Origin: JASSUD01 sp031963445
GTDB taxonomy: Bacteria; Pseudomonadota; Gammaproteobacteria; Burkholderiales; Burkholderiaceae
Direction: 5' to 3'
Length of the DNA: 64,000 nt
Assembly: GCA_031963445.1 (NCBI GenBank)
Contig: JASSUH010000001.1
Location: 372,001 to 436,000, forward strand
Notes under the pieces: generated by a model
The model's input: the letters and a program-made list of their open reading frames with translations, nothing else
What the model was told of the DNA's origin: nothing
The model's database searches: none
In this document: positions 37,663-46,113 of the stretch, piece after piece
How positions within the stretch are numbered: the stretch's first letter is position 1
How the letters are laid out: every line of letters begins with the position of its first letter
Program-made: the position numbers and the translations under genes

Positions 37663-38862
37663 TTAGGCTTTAGCCTCTATTATTTTATGGGCCTCATGTC
37701 CTTGTCGCGCAAGAAAATCTTTAAAGAGAGATTTTAATTCTCCCAATTCGGTTTTAACTTCTTTTAGCTCGCGCTCTGCAGATTCTGCTCTGGCTTGCAC
37801 TTCTGCTAGCGTCTGAGTCTGCTCCTTCTGCGTTTTGTTGGCTTCGCTCTGCTGTTCTAAAATTTTCGTGTTATCAGCATACAAGGTAGCCGCTACGTTA
37901 TGAATGTTCATATCTTTACCTTTTACTAACGGGTTCTCTTTATTCAATTTATCTAGTGGTTTTTTAAAATCTTCCCACTCTTTAATTTTCTGTCTTAAAT
38001 AAAATTGTCCTGTTTCAAAACCAAAATTAGTAGCAAGAGACAATGCAAATAGTAGCACGCCAGATAAACTAAAAAATGCGGCAACATATCCTAGGGCTGT
38101 TAATGTGCTAGTAACTATCCGAACACCAAAGGACTGTTCATTATTCAATATCCCGCTGTTTAGTGAGTTAATGATGGCCTCAATATTTTTTATCGCTGGC
38201 TCTAATGAAGATAAGCCATCTGATACTTTACTGCGTTCGTTGAGCCAATCTTGAATTTCTTCTCTAGATACACCTTCAGGTTTCTTATAAAGCTTCTTCT
38301 TTTTAAAATCATGTTCTATCGAATTAAGACCTTCTTTTAGCTCTTCTAAGCTATTTTCAAGTCCCATCTTCACTTCTTCACTGAGGTCCTTAAAACCAGG
38401 CAGATTTTCATATGCTTTGTCTTTTAATGACGAACAAATACCATCGAATATTTCAAATACATCCTCTACCGTAGGTTCTTTTTTATTAAAGACTTTTTCT
38501 AAAAATTCGTAGCCTTTAGGAAAGGTTGATTGAACCTGACCTTTAATTTGTCCTGCTAGGTTATTAAAAAAGCTAATGGTATTGGCGTTGCTGTCTGCAC
38601 TTTGCTCAGTTGCGCCATTGGGTGCGCTAGGATACGCCTCAGAAGCTACATCACTCTCATGATAAACATCCGCCGTTTTTTCTGAATCTGAAGAGACTTC
38701 TTTTAATGCTTCTGCTATTGCGTGCTGGAGATTTTCTTTTGTGATGGGGCTTTTTGCTACAGGCACACTGGCCTCTTGTAGCGGCGCTTTTTCCAGATCT
38801 TGAGGGGATAGGGGAAGTATGCCAATTGGTGGCCCTGTCCTCGTCATTGCAGTTCCAGGCAT
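37663..38862 (-). CDS. Hypothetical coiled-coil membrane protein (399 aa)
   Basis: GAAGGGGG precedes the ATG at a good distance. The N-terminal 95 residues are polar and Ser/Ala/Glu-rich with no signal peptide. Residues about 95-240 are charged and helical (FFNNLAGQIKGQVQSTFPKG, NSLEELKEGLNSIEHDF). A membrane span follows (about 255-285, TLTALGYVAAFFSLSGVLLF). The C-terminal 90 residues form a strong coiled coil (NKTQKEQTQTLAEVQARAES, then LKEVKTELGELKSLFKDFLA). No family is recognised. It separates lipA from the next housekeeping gene and may be a membrane-inserting secreted protein like that at 28516. Confidence 0.78.
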   Translation of the reverse strand: MPGTAMTRTGPPIGILPLSPQDLEKAPLQEASVPVAKSPITKENLQHAIAEALKEVSSDSEKTADVYHESDVASEAYPSAPNGATEQSADSNANTISFFNNLAGQIKGQVQSTFPKGYEFLEKVFNKKEPTVEDVFEIFDGICSSLKDKAYENLPGFKDLSEEVKMGLENSLEELKEGLNSIEHDFKKKKLYKKPEGVSREEIQDWLNERSKVSDGLSSLEPAIKNIEAIINSLNSGILNNEQSFGVRIVTSTLTALGYVAAFFSLSGVLLFALSLATNFGFETGQFYLRQKIKEWEDFKKPLDKLNKENPLVKGKDMNIHNVAATLYADNTKILEQQSEANKTQKEQTQTLAEVQARAESAERELKEVKTELGELKSLFKDFLARQGHEAHKIIEAKA

Positions 38863-39033
38863 TTCATTTCCCCCTTCGATAAGAAGTAAGACAAATAAGA
38901 TCTATAAGAATCTTTTTACAATCTTAAATTTCTCTCGATCAGTGGCTATCAGTAAAAATCTGTATTTAATATTACGATAGTTGATAGCATTTTTAATGCC
39001 AGAAAGGTTCAATAAATCAACTGCAGTCGCTCA

Positions 39034-39564
39034 CTAAACCCGCTTAGTCAATTCAGATTCGAGCAATTTATTTAGCTCATCAAAATTTGGCGGTCCTACA
39101 TAACGTTTTAGAATGCGGCCGCTTTTATCAATCACAAACAGGGTTGGGGTCAGTTGCACATTGCCAAAACTTTTAGCAGCTGCGCCATCATCAAGCGCTA
39201 CTTTGAAAGGCAATTGGCGCGTTTGCGTATAGTTAGTGACATACATAGGTGAATCGTAGCTCATAGCAACCGCAATTAATTCAAACTCACGCTCTTTAAA
39301 TTTATTGTAAGTATTAATCAGTTGCGGCATTTCTCTAATGCAGCTACTACAGCTTGTAGCCCAAAAATTGACTAAATAGACTTTGCCTTTAAGTTCCGTG
39401 GTCGAAATTTTTTCGCCCGATAGCAATGTAAAAGTCGTGTTAGGAACAGGCTTAGCTGGATTGAACGCGAGCCAGGCCGCCATGCCTAAAGCAAGAAGCA
39501 AAGCACAACCTCCTAACAAGGCCACAGCTCGGCGCCGTAAAGATGAATAAACAGCTTGGTTCAT
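39034..39564 (-). CDS. TlpA-type thiol:disulfide protein
   Basis: The 176 residues begin with an uncleaved or signal-like membrane span (ALLGGCALLLALGMAAWLAF) followed by a thioredoxin fold of the AhpC/TSA-Redoxin (TlpA/ResA) type. The active-site pair is WATSCSSCIREMPQL, so the usual WC is SC here, though both cysteines of CxxC are kept. LTPTLFVIDKSGRI holds the cis-proline. It acts in the periplasm, probably as a reductant for cytochrome c maturation or similar. A second TlpA protein is at 49047. Confidence 0.9.
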   Translation of the reverse strand: MNQAVYSSLRRRAVALLGGCALLLALGMAAWLAFNPAKPVPNTTFTLLSGEKISTTELKGKVYLVNFWATSCSSCIREMPQLINTYNKFKEREFELIAVAMSYDSPMYVTNYTQTRQLPFKVALDDGAAAKSFGNVQLTPTLFVIDKSGRILKRYVGPPNFDELNKLLESELTKRV

Positions 39565-39770
39565 TAGGGAAATCAGAGAAGATGAGACATAAGAGAAGTA
39601 TAGCGTCTGCGTTTAGTCGCACCCCTATCAAAATAAAAGATTCTAGGGAAGCGCTGAATAAAAAATCATCCCTATTCCCTATATATGCTTCAGCTCGCAT
39701 GCTGCATCCTTCGCAAATCATAAGCCGTTAGCAAATTGACAAACTACTTATGCGATTAATTCTTAGTTAA

Positions 39771-39866
39771 GGAACCTCTGCCCCCAAGGGCCAGGCATGC
39801 TTTTGCTGCCAGTACACTAGCCTCAGTTAATCATCCTACCGCCCAAGACGATTTGGTAGAGGTTCC
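39771..39866. repeat. Type C repeat flanked by TTAA
   Basis: GGAACCTCTGC at the left and GGTAGAGGTTCC at the right are inverses. Both sides carry TTAA (39767-39770 and 39867-39870), consistent with a target-site duplication. The centre has 'gccagtacactag', a worn form of the B/D core. The stretch 39565-39770 otherwise has only an AGGGAAGCGCTGAATAAA fragment (about 39645-39662). Confidence 0.75.
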
Positions 39867-39883
39867 TTAAATACCTTAACTAA

Positions 39884-39998
39884 GAAAGCACTGAATAAAT
39901 CAAGAGCAAGAAATGCCTTTGATGCCAGTGCATGCATTAATACGGCGAGGAGACCTCTGTTAATTATTCTGCTGCTCCTGGTCTATTCAGCGCTCCTC
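39884..39998. repeat. Type D palindromic repeat, degenerate
   Basis: GAAAGCACTGAATAAATC at the left and TATTCAGCGCTCCT at the right are inverses with changes. The inner part 'gatgccagtgcatgcattaa' is a worn core. It lies just before the DnaA-box cluster. Confidence 0.7.
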
Positions 39999-40020
39999 TA
40001 GCAGCCCCATGTTTTTCTGA

Positions 40021-40271
40021 TAAATATTTCGGATTCTTATTTAACCACGCGATTTTTATAGGTTTTTAGACCTATCCACAATGCCTGTGGATAATTTTGT
40101 TGAAAACTCTCCTTTTCAAACAGAATTGATGCTGGTATAAGCCGGGTGATTTTCTGTTATACACACCTGAAAAAACACAAAACCCTTATAAATCAAAGAC
40201 TTATGTGCACCCCTACAAATTTATTTATGCGCCGACCAGTTTTACGCAAACATCTTGCGCAATGTGTATAA
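40021..40271. other. Candidate replication origin (DnaA-box cluster)
   Basis: Four DnaA boxes lie within 200 bp: CTATCCACA (40072-40080, one mismatch), TTATCCACA on the minus strand (40086-40094, perfect), TTATACACA (40157-40165, perfect) and TTATACACA on the minus strand (40263-40271, perfect). The first two face each other across five bases. To their left lies an AT-rich stretch (about 40010-40066) with TAAATATTTC, TCTTATTTAA and TTTTTATAGG, fit for a duplex-unwinding element. There is no gene here. The rpmH-dnaA spacer, where an origin would be expected, has no perfect box. Alternatives are a DnaA-titrating site or a DnaA-controlled promoter of comM. Confidence 0.55.
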
Positions 40272-40348
40272 ACTGAGTTTTGTCAAGTTTTTTTGATAAA
40301 AATTTCTCGGCAATTCGCCGCTTCAACCCACTTCTCTGCTTTTTAATT

Positions 40349-41899
40349 TTAGACGCTAAATACACGGCGATATTGAATTGCTTCGGCGATATGGGACATA
40401 CTTGGCGTGTCGGCCTGAGCCAAGTCAGCGATGGTACGGGCGATTTTAAGCACGCGATAATAAGCACGAGCTGACCAGCCAAATTTCGTGGTCGCTTCGT
40501 GCAATAAAGCTTGGCCAGCAGCATCAGGCTGGCAAAAAGTCTCTACGTTGGGGGAGCGGAGAAAACCATTTAACTGTTGTTGGCGTTCGAGTTGTCGAGC
40601 ACGGGCAGCCACTACTCTGGCAGCTACCGCAGCATTTGATTCAGAAGGCGTATTTTTCCGCTCGGCAAGTTCAAACGGCGCCAGCGCTGGAACTTCAATT
40701 TGCAGATCAATGCGGTCTAATAAAGGCCCCGATAATTTACGTCGATAGCGCGCAGCGATTTCCGGCGTACACCGGCACCGCCCACGCGGATCCCCCAACC
40801 ATCCACAAGGGCAAGGGTTCATCGCAGCGACTAACAAGCAAGCTGCTGGAAATTCAACTTGGCAACCTGCACGGGAAATAGTAATTAGCCCAGCCTCTAA
40901 CGGCTCTCGCAGCATTTCCAAAACACGTCGATCAAATTCAGGCAACTCATCCAGAAAAAGCACGCCGTGGTGAGCCAACGTAATCTCACCTGGCTGCGGC
41001 GGATTACCCCCTCCGACCAACGCTGCCGCACTGGCCGAATGATGTGGCGCACGAAACGGACGATGACGCCATTGCCCAGGTGTAAATCCAGCTGCGCTCG
41101 CACTTAACAGTGCAGCACAGGTTAGCGCCTCATCATCCGACATAGGGGGCAAAATGCTGATTAAACGTGCGGCCAGCATTGATTTACCTGAGCCAGGCGG
41201 TCCAACCATCAGCAGATGATGCGCCCCTGCTGCTGCCACTTCGAGCGCGCGCTTAGCTACACTTTGACCCACCACATCTGCGAGATCTAGCATTCTCTCT
41301 GAGTGCTTCACTACAGGGGTGGGGACTACTGGCATTAATTGCTTCTCAGGCGTTCCCGCCAAGTGCATACATAATTCAAGCAAATCGGCTGCACCAAATA
41401 CCGTTATGCCAGGTGCCAGTGCTGCCTCGGCAGCACTGGCCAGCGGTACATATATTTCGGCCGGAGCCTCCAATGCTGCCGCTCCCTGTTGCGCTACGGC
41501 TACTTTGCGCGCTAACCCGCAGGCCATCGCGAAAGCGCCACGCATAGGCCGCAACTCACCTCCCAAAGACAACTCCCCTGCGAACTCTCTATTCTTAAGT
41601 GCTTGTGCATCTAATTGTCCACTCGCAGCAAGGATGCCAAGCGCAATTGGCAGATCAAAGTGACCCGATTCTTTAGGCAAATCAGCCGGTGCAAGATTGA
41701 CCGTAATACGACGGATAGGAAACTCAAACTGACAATTCTGCAAAGCAGCCCGCACCCGTTCACGACTTTCTCGTACTTCAAGATCAGGTAGCCCAACGAT
41801 TGAAAACGAAGGTAAGCCATTAGCCAAATGCACCTCTACCGTCACCTCAGGTGCATTTGCATTGGTTAGCGCACGGCTGCGCACCACAGCAAGCGACAT
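40349..41899 (-). CDS. comM: Magnesium chelatase-like AAA+ ATPase ComM (YifB)
   Basis: Hexameric helicase that extends branch migration during natural transformation. I set the start at the ATG at 41899 (MSLAVVRSRALTNANAPEVT); a longer frame to 42037 would add 46 residues coded by a repeat. The 516 residues show the N-terminal chelatase-like domain (VEVHLANGLPSFSIVGLPDL), Walker A LMVGPPGSGKSMLAARLISI, Walker B GVLFLDELPEF, and the C-terminal MNPCPCGWLGD cysteine motif. It lies next to ubiK as in relatives. The DnaA-box cluster lies past its 3' end. Confidence 0.96.
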   Translation of the reverse strand: MSLAVVRSRALTNANAPEVTVEVHLANGLPSFSIVGLPDLEVRESRERVRAALQNCQFEFPIRRITVNLAPADLPKESGHFDLPIALGILAASGQLDAQALKNREFAGELSLGGELRPMRGAFAMACGLARKVAVAQQGAAALEAPAEIYVPLASAAEAALAPGITVFGAADLLELCMHLAGTPEKQLMPVVPTPVVKHSERMLDLADVVGQSVAKRALEVAAAGAHHLLMVGPPGSGKSMLAARLISILPPMSDDEALTCAALLSASAAGFTPGQWRHRPFRAPHHSASAAALVGGGNPPQPGEITLAHHGVLFLDELPEFDRRVLEMLREPLEAGLITISRAGCQVEFPAACLLVAAMNPCPCGWLGDPRGRCRCTPEIAARYRRKLSGPLLDRIDLQIEVPALAPFELAERKNTPSESNAAVAARVVAARARQLERQQQLNGFLRSPNVETFCQPDAAGQALLHEATTKFGWSARAYYRVLKIARTIADLAQADTPSMSHIAEAIQYRRVFSV

Positions 41900-41962
41900 G
41901 CAGTCTCCCGAACTTTTATCCCGACAAAGGAATGGGGCATTGGCTGTTTTACAGAGTTGATA

Positions 41963-42157
41963 AGCAGCCTGTTCAAGATCTCTAAGCAAGAAGGCTGTGA
42001 GAGGTGCTTGGTAGTCATGTTGGGGTTCGTTCCTCACCCCAACCTACGATTCTGCAATGTTCGTAGGTTGGGGTGAAAGGTTTAATTAAATACGGAACCC
42101 CAACAGGTGAACCAACAGCCTCTATCTGAGTCTTGTGAAAAACCTGCTATAGGCTCT
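41963..42157. repeat. Type A palindromic repeat, long form
   Basis: About 195 bp, from GCAGCCTGTTCAAGATCTC to CTATAGGCTCT, with two facing GTTGGGG palindromes across a 'gattctgcaatgttcg' centre and one arm of the 'tttaattaaatac' variant. The right end has an extra segment 'cctctatctgag-cttgtgaaaaacctgc' that recurs inverted in the repeat at 47614-47745. Confidence 0.82.
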
Positions 42158-42178
42158 TAGAAAGATCGTGAAAATGCT

Positions 42179-42424
42179 TTATCGATTAGAAGAGGGTTGC
42201 TGTTCAAGCTGCGCAATACGATGTTCCAACTCTTCAATTTTGACGATGGCATGGGCCAGCACTTGTTTTTGTACGTCAAACTCTTCTCGGGTAACTAAGT
42301 CGAGTTTGTTAAAGCCTTGTTTTAAGACGGCTTCTATATTGCGCTTAATGTCTTTCGCAGGTGAATCTTTGAGCAGATCAGCGAGTTTGGTCTGCAAATC
42401 ATTTAATACATCGTTCAGTTTCAT
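42179..42424 (-). CDS. ubiK: Ubiquinone biosynthesis accessory factor UbiK (BMFP, YqiC)
   Basis: The 81 residues, from the ATG at 42424, match the small trimeric coiled-coil family: LNDVLNDLQTKLADLLKDSP, KDIKRNIEAVLKQGFNKLDL, VTREEFDVQKQVL, and the C-terminal helix IVKIEELEHRIAQLE. It helps the aerobic ubiquinone synthesis complex. The frame extends to a TTG at 42442, giving six more residues of doubtful use. It lies upstream of comM on the same strand, as in Burkholderia. Confidence 0.93.
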   Translation of the reverse strand: MKLNDVLNDLQTKLADLLKDSPAKDIKRNIEAVLKQGFNKLDLVTREEFDVQKQVLAHAIVKIEELEHRIAQLEQQPSSNR

Positions 42425-42542
42425 AGTGGGTAATCCAAGCAAATGGAATGAGGTGAAATTACTTTAGCATGAACCCTGTGCAGATTTGCATGTAGCAACA
42501 CATATTAACCATTCGGCAGAGGTGAGCAGCGCTTTCTTGAGC

Positions 42543-42989
42543 TCAGGCAGTGCCCGTGCTACCAAAGCCACCTGAACCTCGGTCACTTTCATTGAAATCG
42601 TCGACCAAATTAAATTGAGCCTGCACAACGGGCACCACAACAAGTTGCGCTAAACGTTCAAAAGGATCGAGGGTAAAGGCTTGGCTACCACGGTTCCAGG
42701 TCGAGATCATCAGTTGTCCCTGATAATCCGAGTCAATTAACCCAACCAAGTTTCCCAGCACAATCCCATGTTTATGCCCAAGCCCTGAGCGAGGCAAAAT
42801 CAATGCGGCATAGCCTGAGTCTTCAAGGTGAATGGCAATACCGGTTGGTATCAAAGCCGTTTCACCTGGGCTAAGTGTCAAAGGCGCGTCAAGACAAGCA
42901 CGCAAATCCAAACCAGCGCTACCCTTTGTCGCATATTCAGGAAGTTGTTCACGTATACGTTTGTCGAGAATTTTTAGTTTGATTTTCAT
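42543..42989 (-). CDS. dut: dUTP diphosphatase
   Basis: Splits dUTP to dUMP and pyrophosphate, keeping uracil out of DNA. The 148 residues show the five family motifs: GSAGLDLRAC, the PRSGLGHKHGI motif 2, GNLVGLIDSDYQGQL, RLAQLVVVPV, and the C-terminal RGSGGFGSTG. In many relatives dut follows coaBC directly. Here the F-box/LRR gene lies between the two. Confidence 0.98.
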   Translation of the reverse strand: MKIKLKILDKRIREQLPEYATKGSAGLDLRACLDAPLTLSPGETALIPTGIAIHLEDSGYAALILPRSGLGHKHGIVLGNLVGLIDSDYQGQLMISTWNRGSQAFTLDPFERLAQLVVVPVVQAQFNLVDDFNESDRGSGGFGSTGTA

Positions 42990-43182
42990 AACAAAAAAAT
43001 ATTGATGCTGGCACGGGCCATAGGTAAATAAATTGAATAAGTGTGTTTAGAACTCACTTCTGACGTTACAACTTATTTTCGCATTTCCACTCGCATCACT
43101 CCCAATTTCTTATTATTTTTTCATATAACCGATAGCCTTGTATCCGACCAATCGCAACACACTTCTATTAGATAGAACTCTA

Positions 43183-44745
43183 ATGACAAAACTTCTGCCC
43201 TGTACAGACGATAAAGACAAAGTTGAAAAAAGTGATTACACGCACAACCCCATTTCTACCGAACCTAATAATCATCATAAGAGTAAAACAGAAAAACTTT
43301 TCGGCACTCCCTTATCACAACTTGTAACGAAGACTACGCGGGGCCGCTCTCTAGCAGGTTTGCCTCCAGAAATGATATTCATGATTGATCAATATCTGGA
43401 ACCCAACGATGTACGAAATGTTCAGCATACAAGCCGCGAGTTCCGCACAACATTCTCGGGATTGAATAAACATATCATTGTAGAAGATGCCAGTGCACTG
43501 CTAGATGCGTTGAGATTTTTTTCACAAAGTAAACACCATAAGCTGACGTTCAAAGTCACTGAGTCTAATGTTGATAACTCAAGCGAGCGACTTCTCTTAG
43601 AGAGTTCGCCACAGATTAATTGGAGCGAGTTGGGTAGCGAAAAACTTGATCCTGCGCCCACATCTGCATATGGCATAAAAGAGCTAGATCTGAGTAACAC
43701 AAATATTGATGATCAAAGCTTAGCCATCATCTTGGAGCATGCACCTCTTCTGACTTCTCTAAGTTTGAGTGGCTGCAAAAAGCTTTCCAAAGGCATGCTT
43801 CTCACCCTACTAGAATCTGGTTTGCTAAAAAATCTAGTAGAGCTGAAATCATTAGACTTGAGCTATACAAATATCGATGTCGAGAGCTTAATCACTATCC
43901 TCGAACACCTACCGAATTTAGTATCGATAAACTTAAGCGGGTGCAAAATACCTTCTCTAAACACGCTTAAAAAATTGAGAGATTCAGGAGCGTTAGAAAA
44001 TTTTAAAGAATTAAAATTTCTCAGCTTATATGAATCAGAAATTGGCAAAGAGGAATTAGAAATCCTCCTCACTCACACGCCAGAATTAACTTCATTAGAT
44101 GTAAGCTACACTGAACTTAATGACAATATCCTTAAAGTTATACAACAGTACACGCCAAAATTAGCCTTTCTAAATTTTAGTGGATGCGAAAATATTTTCT
44201 TCAACATATTCCCCATAGAAGAAAATCCACCTCACCTACTACAAAATGTAAAAATTTTAGATATGGGCGAAACTAAACTTAGTTATCAAGGTTTAGCAAT
44301 CATCTGTATAAATGCACCAAATTTAACTTCTTTAAAGCTAAATTGGTTTCAAGTTTCTGACGATGATGAATATGCAGATTTCATAGGTGAGGAAGCTGTG
44401 GAGGAAGCGTTCACAAAAGTTGAATTCATAAAAATAATGACTTCAACCCAAGCAGCAAAACTTCAGAATTTACACTTCTTAGACCTACAGAACTCAGCCA
44501 TTGATGATGAAAGCCTAATAGCTATACTCAAACACGCACCCAATCTGCGCTTCATAAACTTAGAGAACTGCGAGGCCCTTTCCGAAGATCTATTTTTTAA
44601 GATGGATCTAGACATGCTAAACAGACTAAAGAATATGAAAGAGCTAAATCTAAATGGAACGCAAGTTGATTATCAAAAGCTCGAATCTGCTATAGAAGAA
44701 TTCACAAACGATACAGAGTTACCTAGCCCTACCGCACAAGAATAA
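43183..44745 (+). CDS. F-box-like and leucine-rich repeat protein (520 aa)
   Basis: The start is taken as the ATG at 43183; an earlier TTG at 43138 is possible. Residues about 59-90 (LAGLPPEMIFMIDQYLEPND then VRNVQHTSREFR) fit the F-box consensus LPxE..xxIxxYLxxxDxxxVxxxSRxFR. From about 140 on, 10 or more leucine-rich repeats of the cysteine-containing, F-box-partner type follow (IKELDLSNTNID, LTSLSLSGCKKLS, LKSLDLSYTNID, LVSINLSGCKI, LTSLDVSYTEL, LHFLDLQNSAID, LRFINLENCEAL). F-box proteins recruit substrates to host SCF ubiquitin ligases; bacteria with them are typically intracellular. The gene is more AT-rich than its neighbours and lies between dut and coaBC, so it was probably acquired. 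Confidence 0.85.
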   Translation: MTKLLPCTDDKDKVEKSDYTHNPISTEPNNHHKSKTEKLFGTPLSQLVTKTTRGRSLAGLPPEMIFMIDQYLEPNDVRNVQHTSREFRTTFSGLNKHIIVEDASALLDALRFFSQSKHHKLTFKVTESNVDNSSERLLLESSPQINWSELGSEKLDPAPTSAYGIKELDLSNTNIDDQSLAIILEHAPLLTSLSLSGCKKLSKGMLLTLLESGLLKNLVELKSLDLSYTNIDVESLITILEHLPNLVSINLSGCKIPSLNTLKKLRDSGALENFKELKFLSLYESEIGKEELEILLTHTPELTSLDVSYTELNDNILKVIQQYTPKLAFLNFSGCENIFFNIFPIEENPPHLLQNVKILDMGETKLSYQGLAIICINAPNLTSLKLNWFQVSDDDEYADFIGEEAVEEAFTKVEFIKIMTSTQAAKLQNLHFLDLQNSAIDDESLIAILKHAPNLRFINLENCEALSEDLFFKMDLDMLNRLKNMKELNLNGTQVDYQKLESAIEEFTNDTELPSPTAQE

Positions 44746-44771
44746 AGCGAAAGCTACACGCTTTATCCTTT
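44742..44771 (+). terminator. Terminator overlapping the LRR gene stop
   Basis: ATAAAGCG (44742-44749) pairs with CGCTTTAT (44759-44766) across a 9-base loop, followed by CCTTTTT. The stop codon TAA lies in the left arm. Confidence 0.6.
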
Positions 44772-44860
44772 TTATAGTGCTGCACTTGAAGCTAGAGTTT
44801 AAGAAGTGATAGATGTCGCTTGCCAGTACTAAAACTGCAGCTCTTCGCAAGGATAGAAAC

Positions 44861-46048
44861 TTAAGGTAACCGACGCGCAATCTCGGCCATTAATTGATGC
44901 GCTAGCGCTTGTTTACTTGCTCGCGGCAGGTGTGTAGCGCCATTTGCATCAAACAACACCAACTCATTGTCGTCGCTGCCAAAAGCCGCTGGACAGCGAT
45001 TGCCAATAAGTAGCGGAATGTTTTTGCGCAGGCGTTTAGCTTGTGCATGCTTTTCAAGATCATCGCTTTCAGCCGCAAAACCAACACAAAATGGCGAATT
45101 CGGCAGACTGGCAACGCTTGCTAGGATGTCAGGGTTTTCTATGAAGGTAAGCTGCGGCAGGGTGCCGGCAACCGTTTTTTTGATTTTTTGATGGGCAACT
45201 TCGCTCACGCGCCAGTCGGCCACCGCGGCCACAGCAATGAAGATATCAGCCTGCGGCACTGCCGCCATGACTGCGTCAAACATTTGTTGAGCCGTTTCCA
45301 CGTCTTGACGGTTTACCCCTTCTGGCGTCGCAAGGGCAGTTGGGCCAGCAATCAATTCAACCTGCGCCCCGCTTTCAAAAGCTGCGCGTGCCAACGCAAA
45401 CCCCATCTTGCCACTGGAGTAATTGGTCATGCCGCGTACCGGGTCGATGGGCTCGAAAGTTGGGCCTGCAGTGAGAAGGACGCGTTTACCAGCTAGTAGC
45501 TTGGGCTGAAAGAAAGCCGTTAGTGCAGCAAGAATGCGATGCGGCTCAAGCATACGGCCAAAGCCCGTTTCGCCGCACGCTTGCGCGCCCGTATCTGGGC
45601 CTAGCAGGGTAATGTTATCGGCTTGTAATTGTTGGATATTGCGTTGCGTGGCTGGGTTTTGCCACATTTGCAAATTCATAGCGGGCGCTACGAGCAATGG
45701 GCAGTCACGTGCAAGGCAAAGTGTGGAGAGTAAATCATCAGCCAACCCATGCGTGAGCTTGGCCAAGAAATCCGCTGAAGCTGGCGCAACCAGAATGGCG
45801 TCAGCACTACGCGACAAGCCAATGTGCGCCATATTGTCGGCACTGCGCGCATCCCACTGGCTGGTATAGACCGGCTGTCCTGAGAGGGCTTGCATTGTCA
45901 CTGGCGTGATAAATTGCGATGCTGCCTCAGTCATCACCACCTGCACGCTTGCCCCTTCTTTTCTGAGTAAGCGTGTTAATTCGGCCGATTTATAACAGGC
46001 AATACCGCCTGTTAAGCCGAGTACGAAGTGTTTATTAGCCAGTTCCAT
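44861..46048 (-). CDS. coaBC: Bifunctional phosphopantothenoylcysteine decarboxylase / phosphopantothenate-cysteine ligase
   Basis: Carries out two steps of coenzyme A synthesis. The CoaC half (1-190) shows LGLTGGIACYKSAELTRLLR, SRSADAILVAPASADFLAKL, the PAMN substrate loop and the catalytic Cys in ACGETGFGRM. The CoaB half (190-395) shows LLTAGPTFEPIDPVRGMTNY and YSSGKMGFALARAA, and PFCVGFAAESDDLEKHAQAK. I prefer the ATG at 46048 over a GTG one codon earlier. Total 395 residues, normal. Confidence 0.98.
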   Translation of the reverse strand: MELANKHFVLGLTGGIACYKSAELTRLLRKEGASVQVVMTEAASQFITPVTMQALSGQPVYTSQWDARSADNMAHIGLSRSADAILVAPASADFLAKLTHGLADDLLSTLCLARDCPLLVAPAMNLQMWQNPATQRNIQQLQADNITLLGPDTGAQACGETGFGRMLEPHRILAALTAFFQPKLLAGKRVLLTAGPTFEPIDPVRGMTNYSSGKMGFALARAAFESGAQVELIAGPTALATPEGVNRQDVETAQQMFDAVMAAVPQADIFIAVAAVADWRVSEVAHQKIKKTVAGTLPQLTFIENPDILASVASLPNSPFCVGFAAESDDLEKHAQAKRLRKNIPLLIGNRCPAAFGSDDNELVLFDANGATHLPRASKQALAHQLMAEIARRLP

Positions 46049-46113
46049 CACAGCATCAATTTTTGTTGCAGCAGCACCGCACGCTCTCTAACGCAGGTGC
46101 TGGCTAGCTACGC

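Noticed and set aside
41900..42037. A 46-residue N-terminal extension of ComM
   Set aside because: It is coded partly by a type A repeat, and the family start matches the ATG at 41899.
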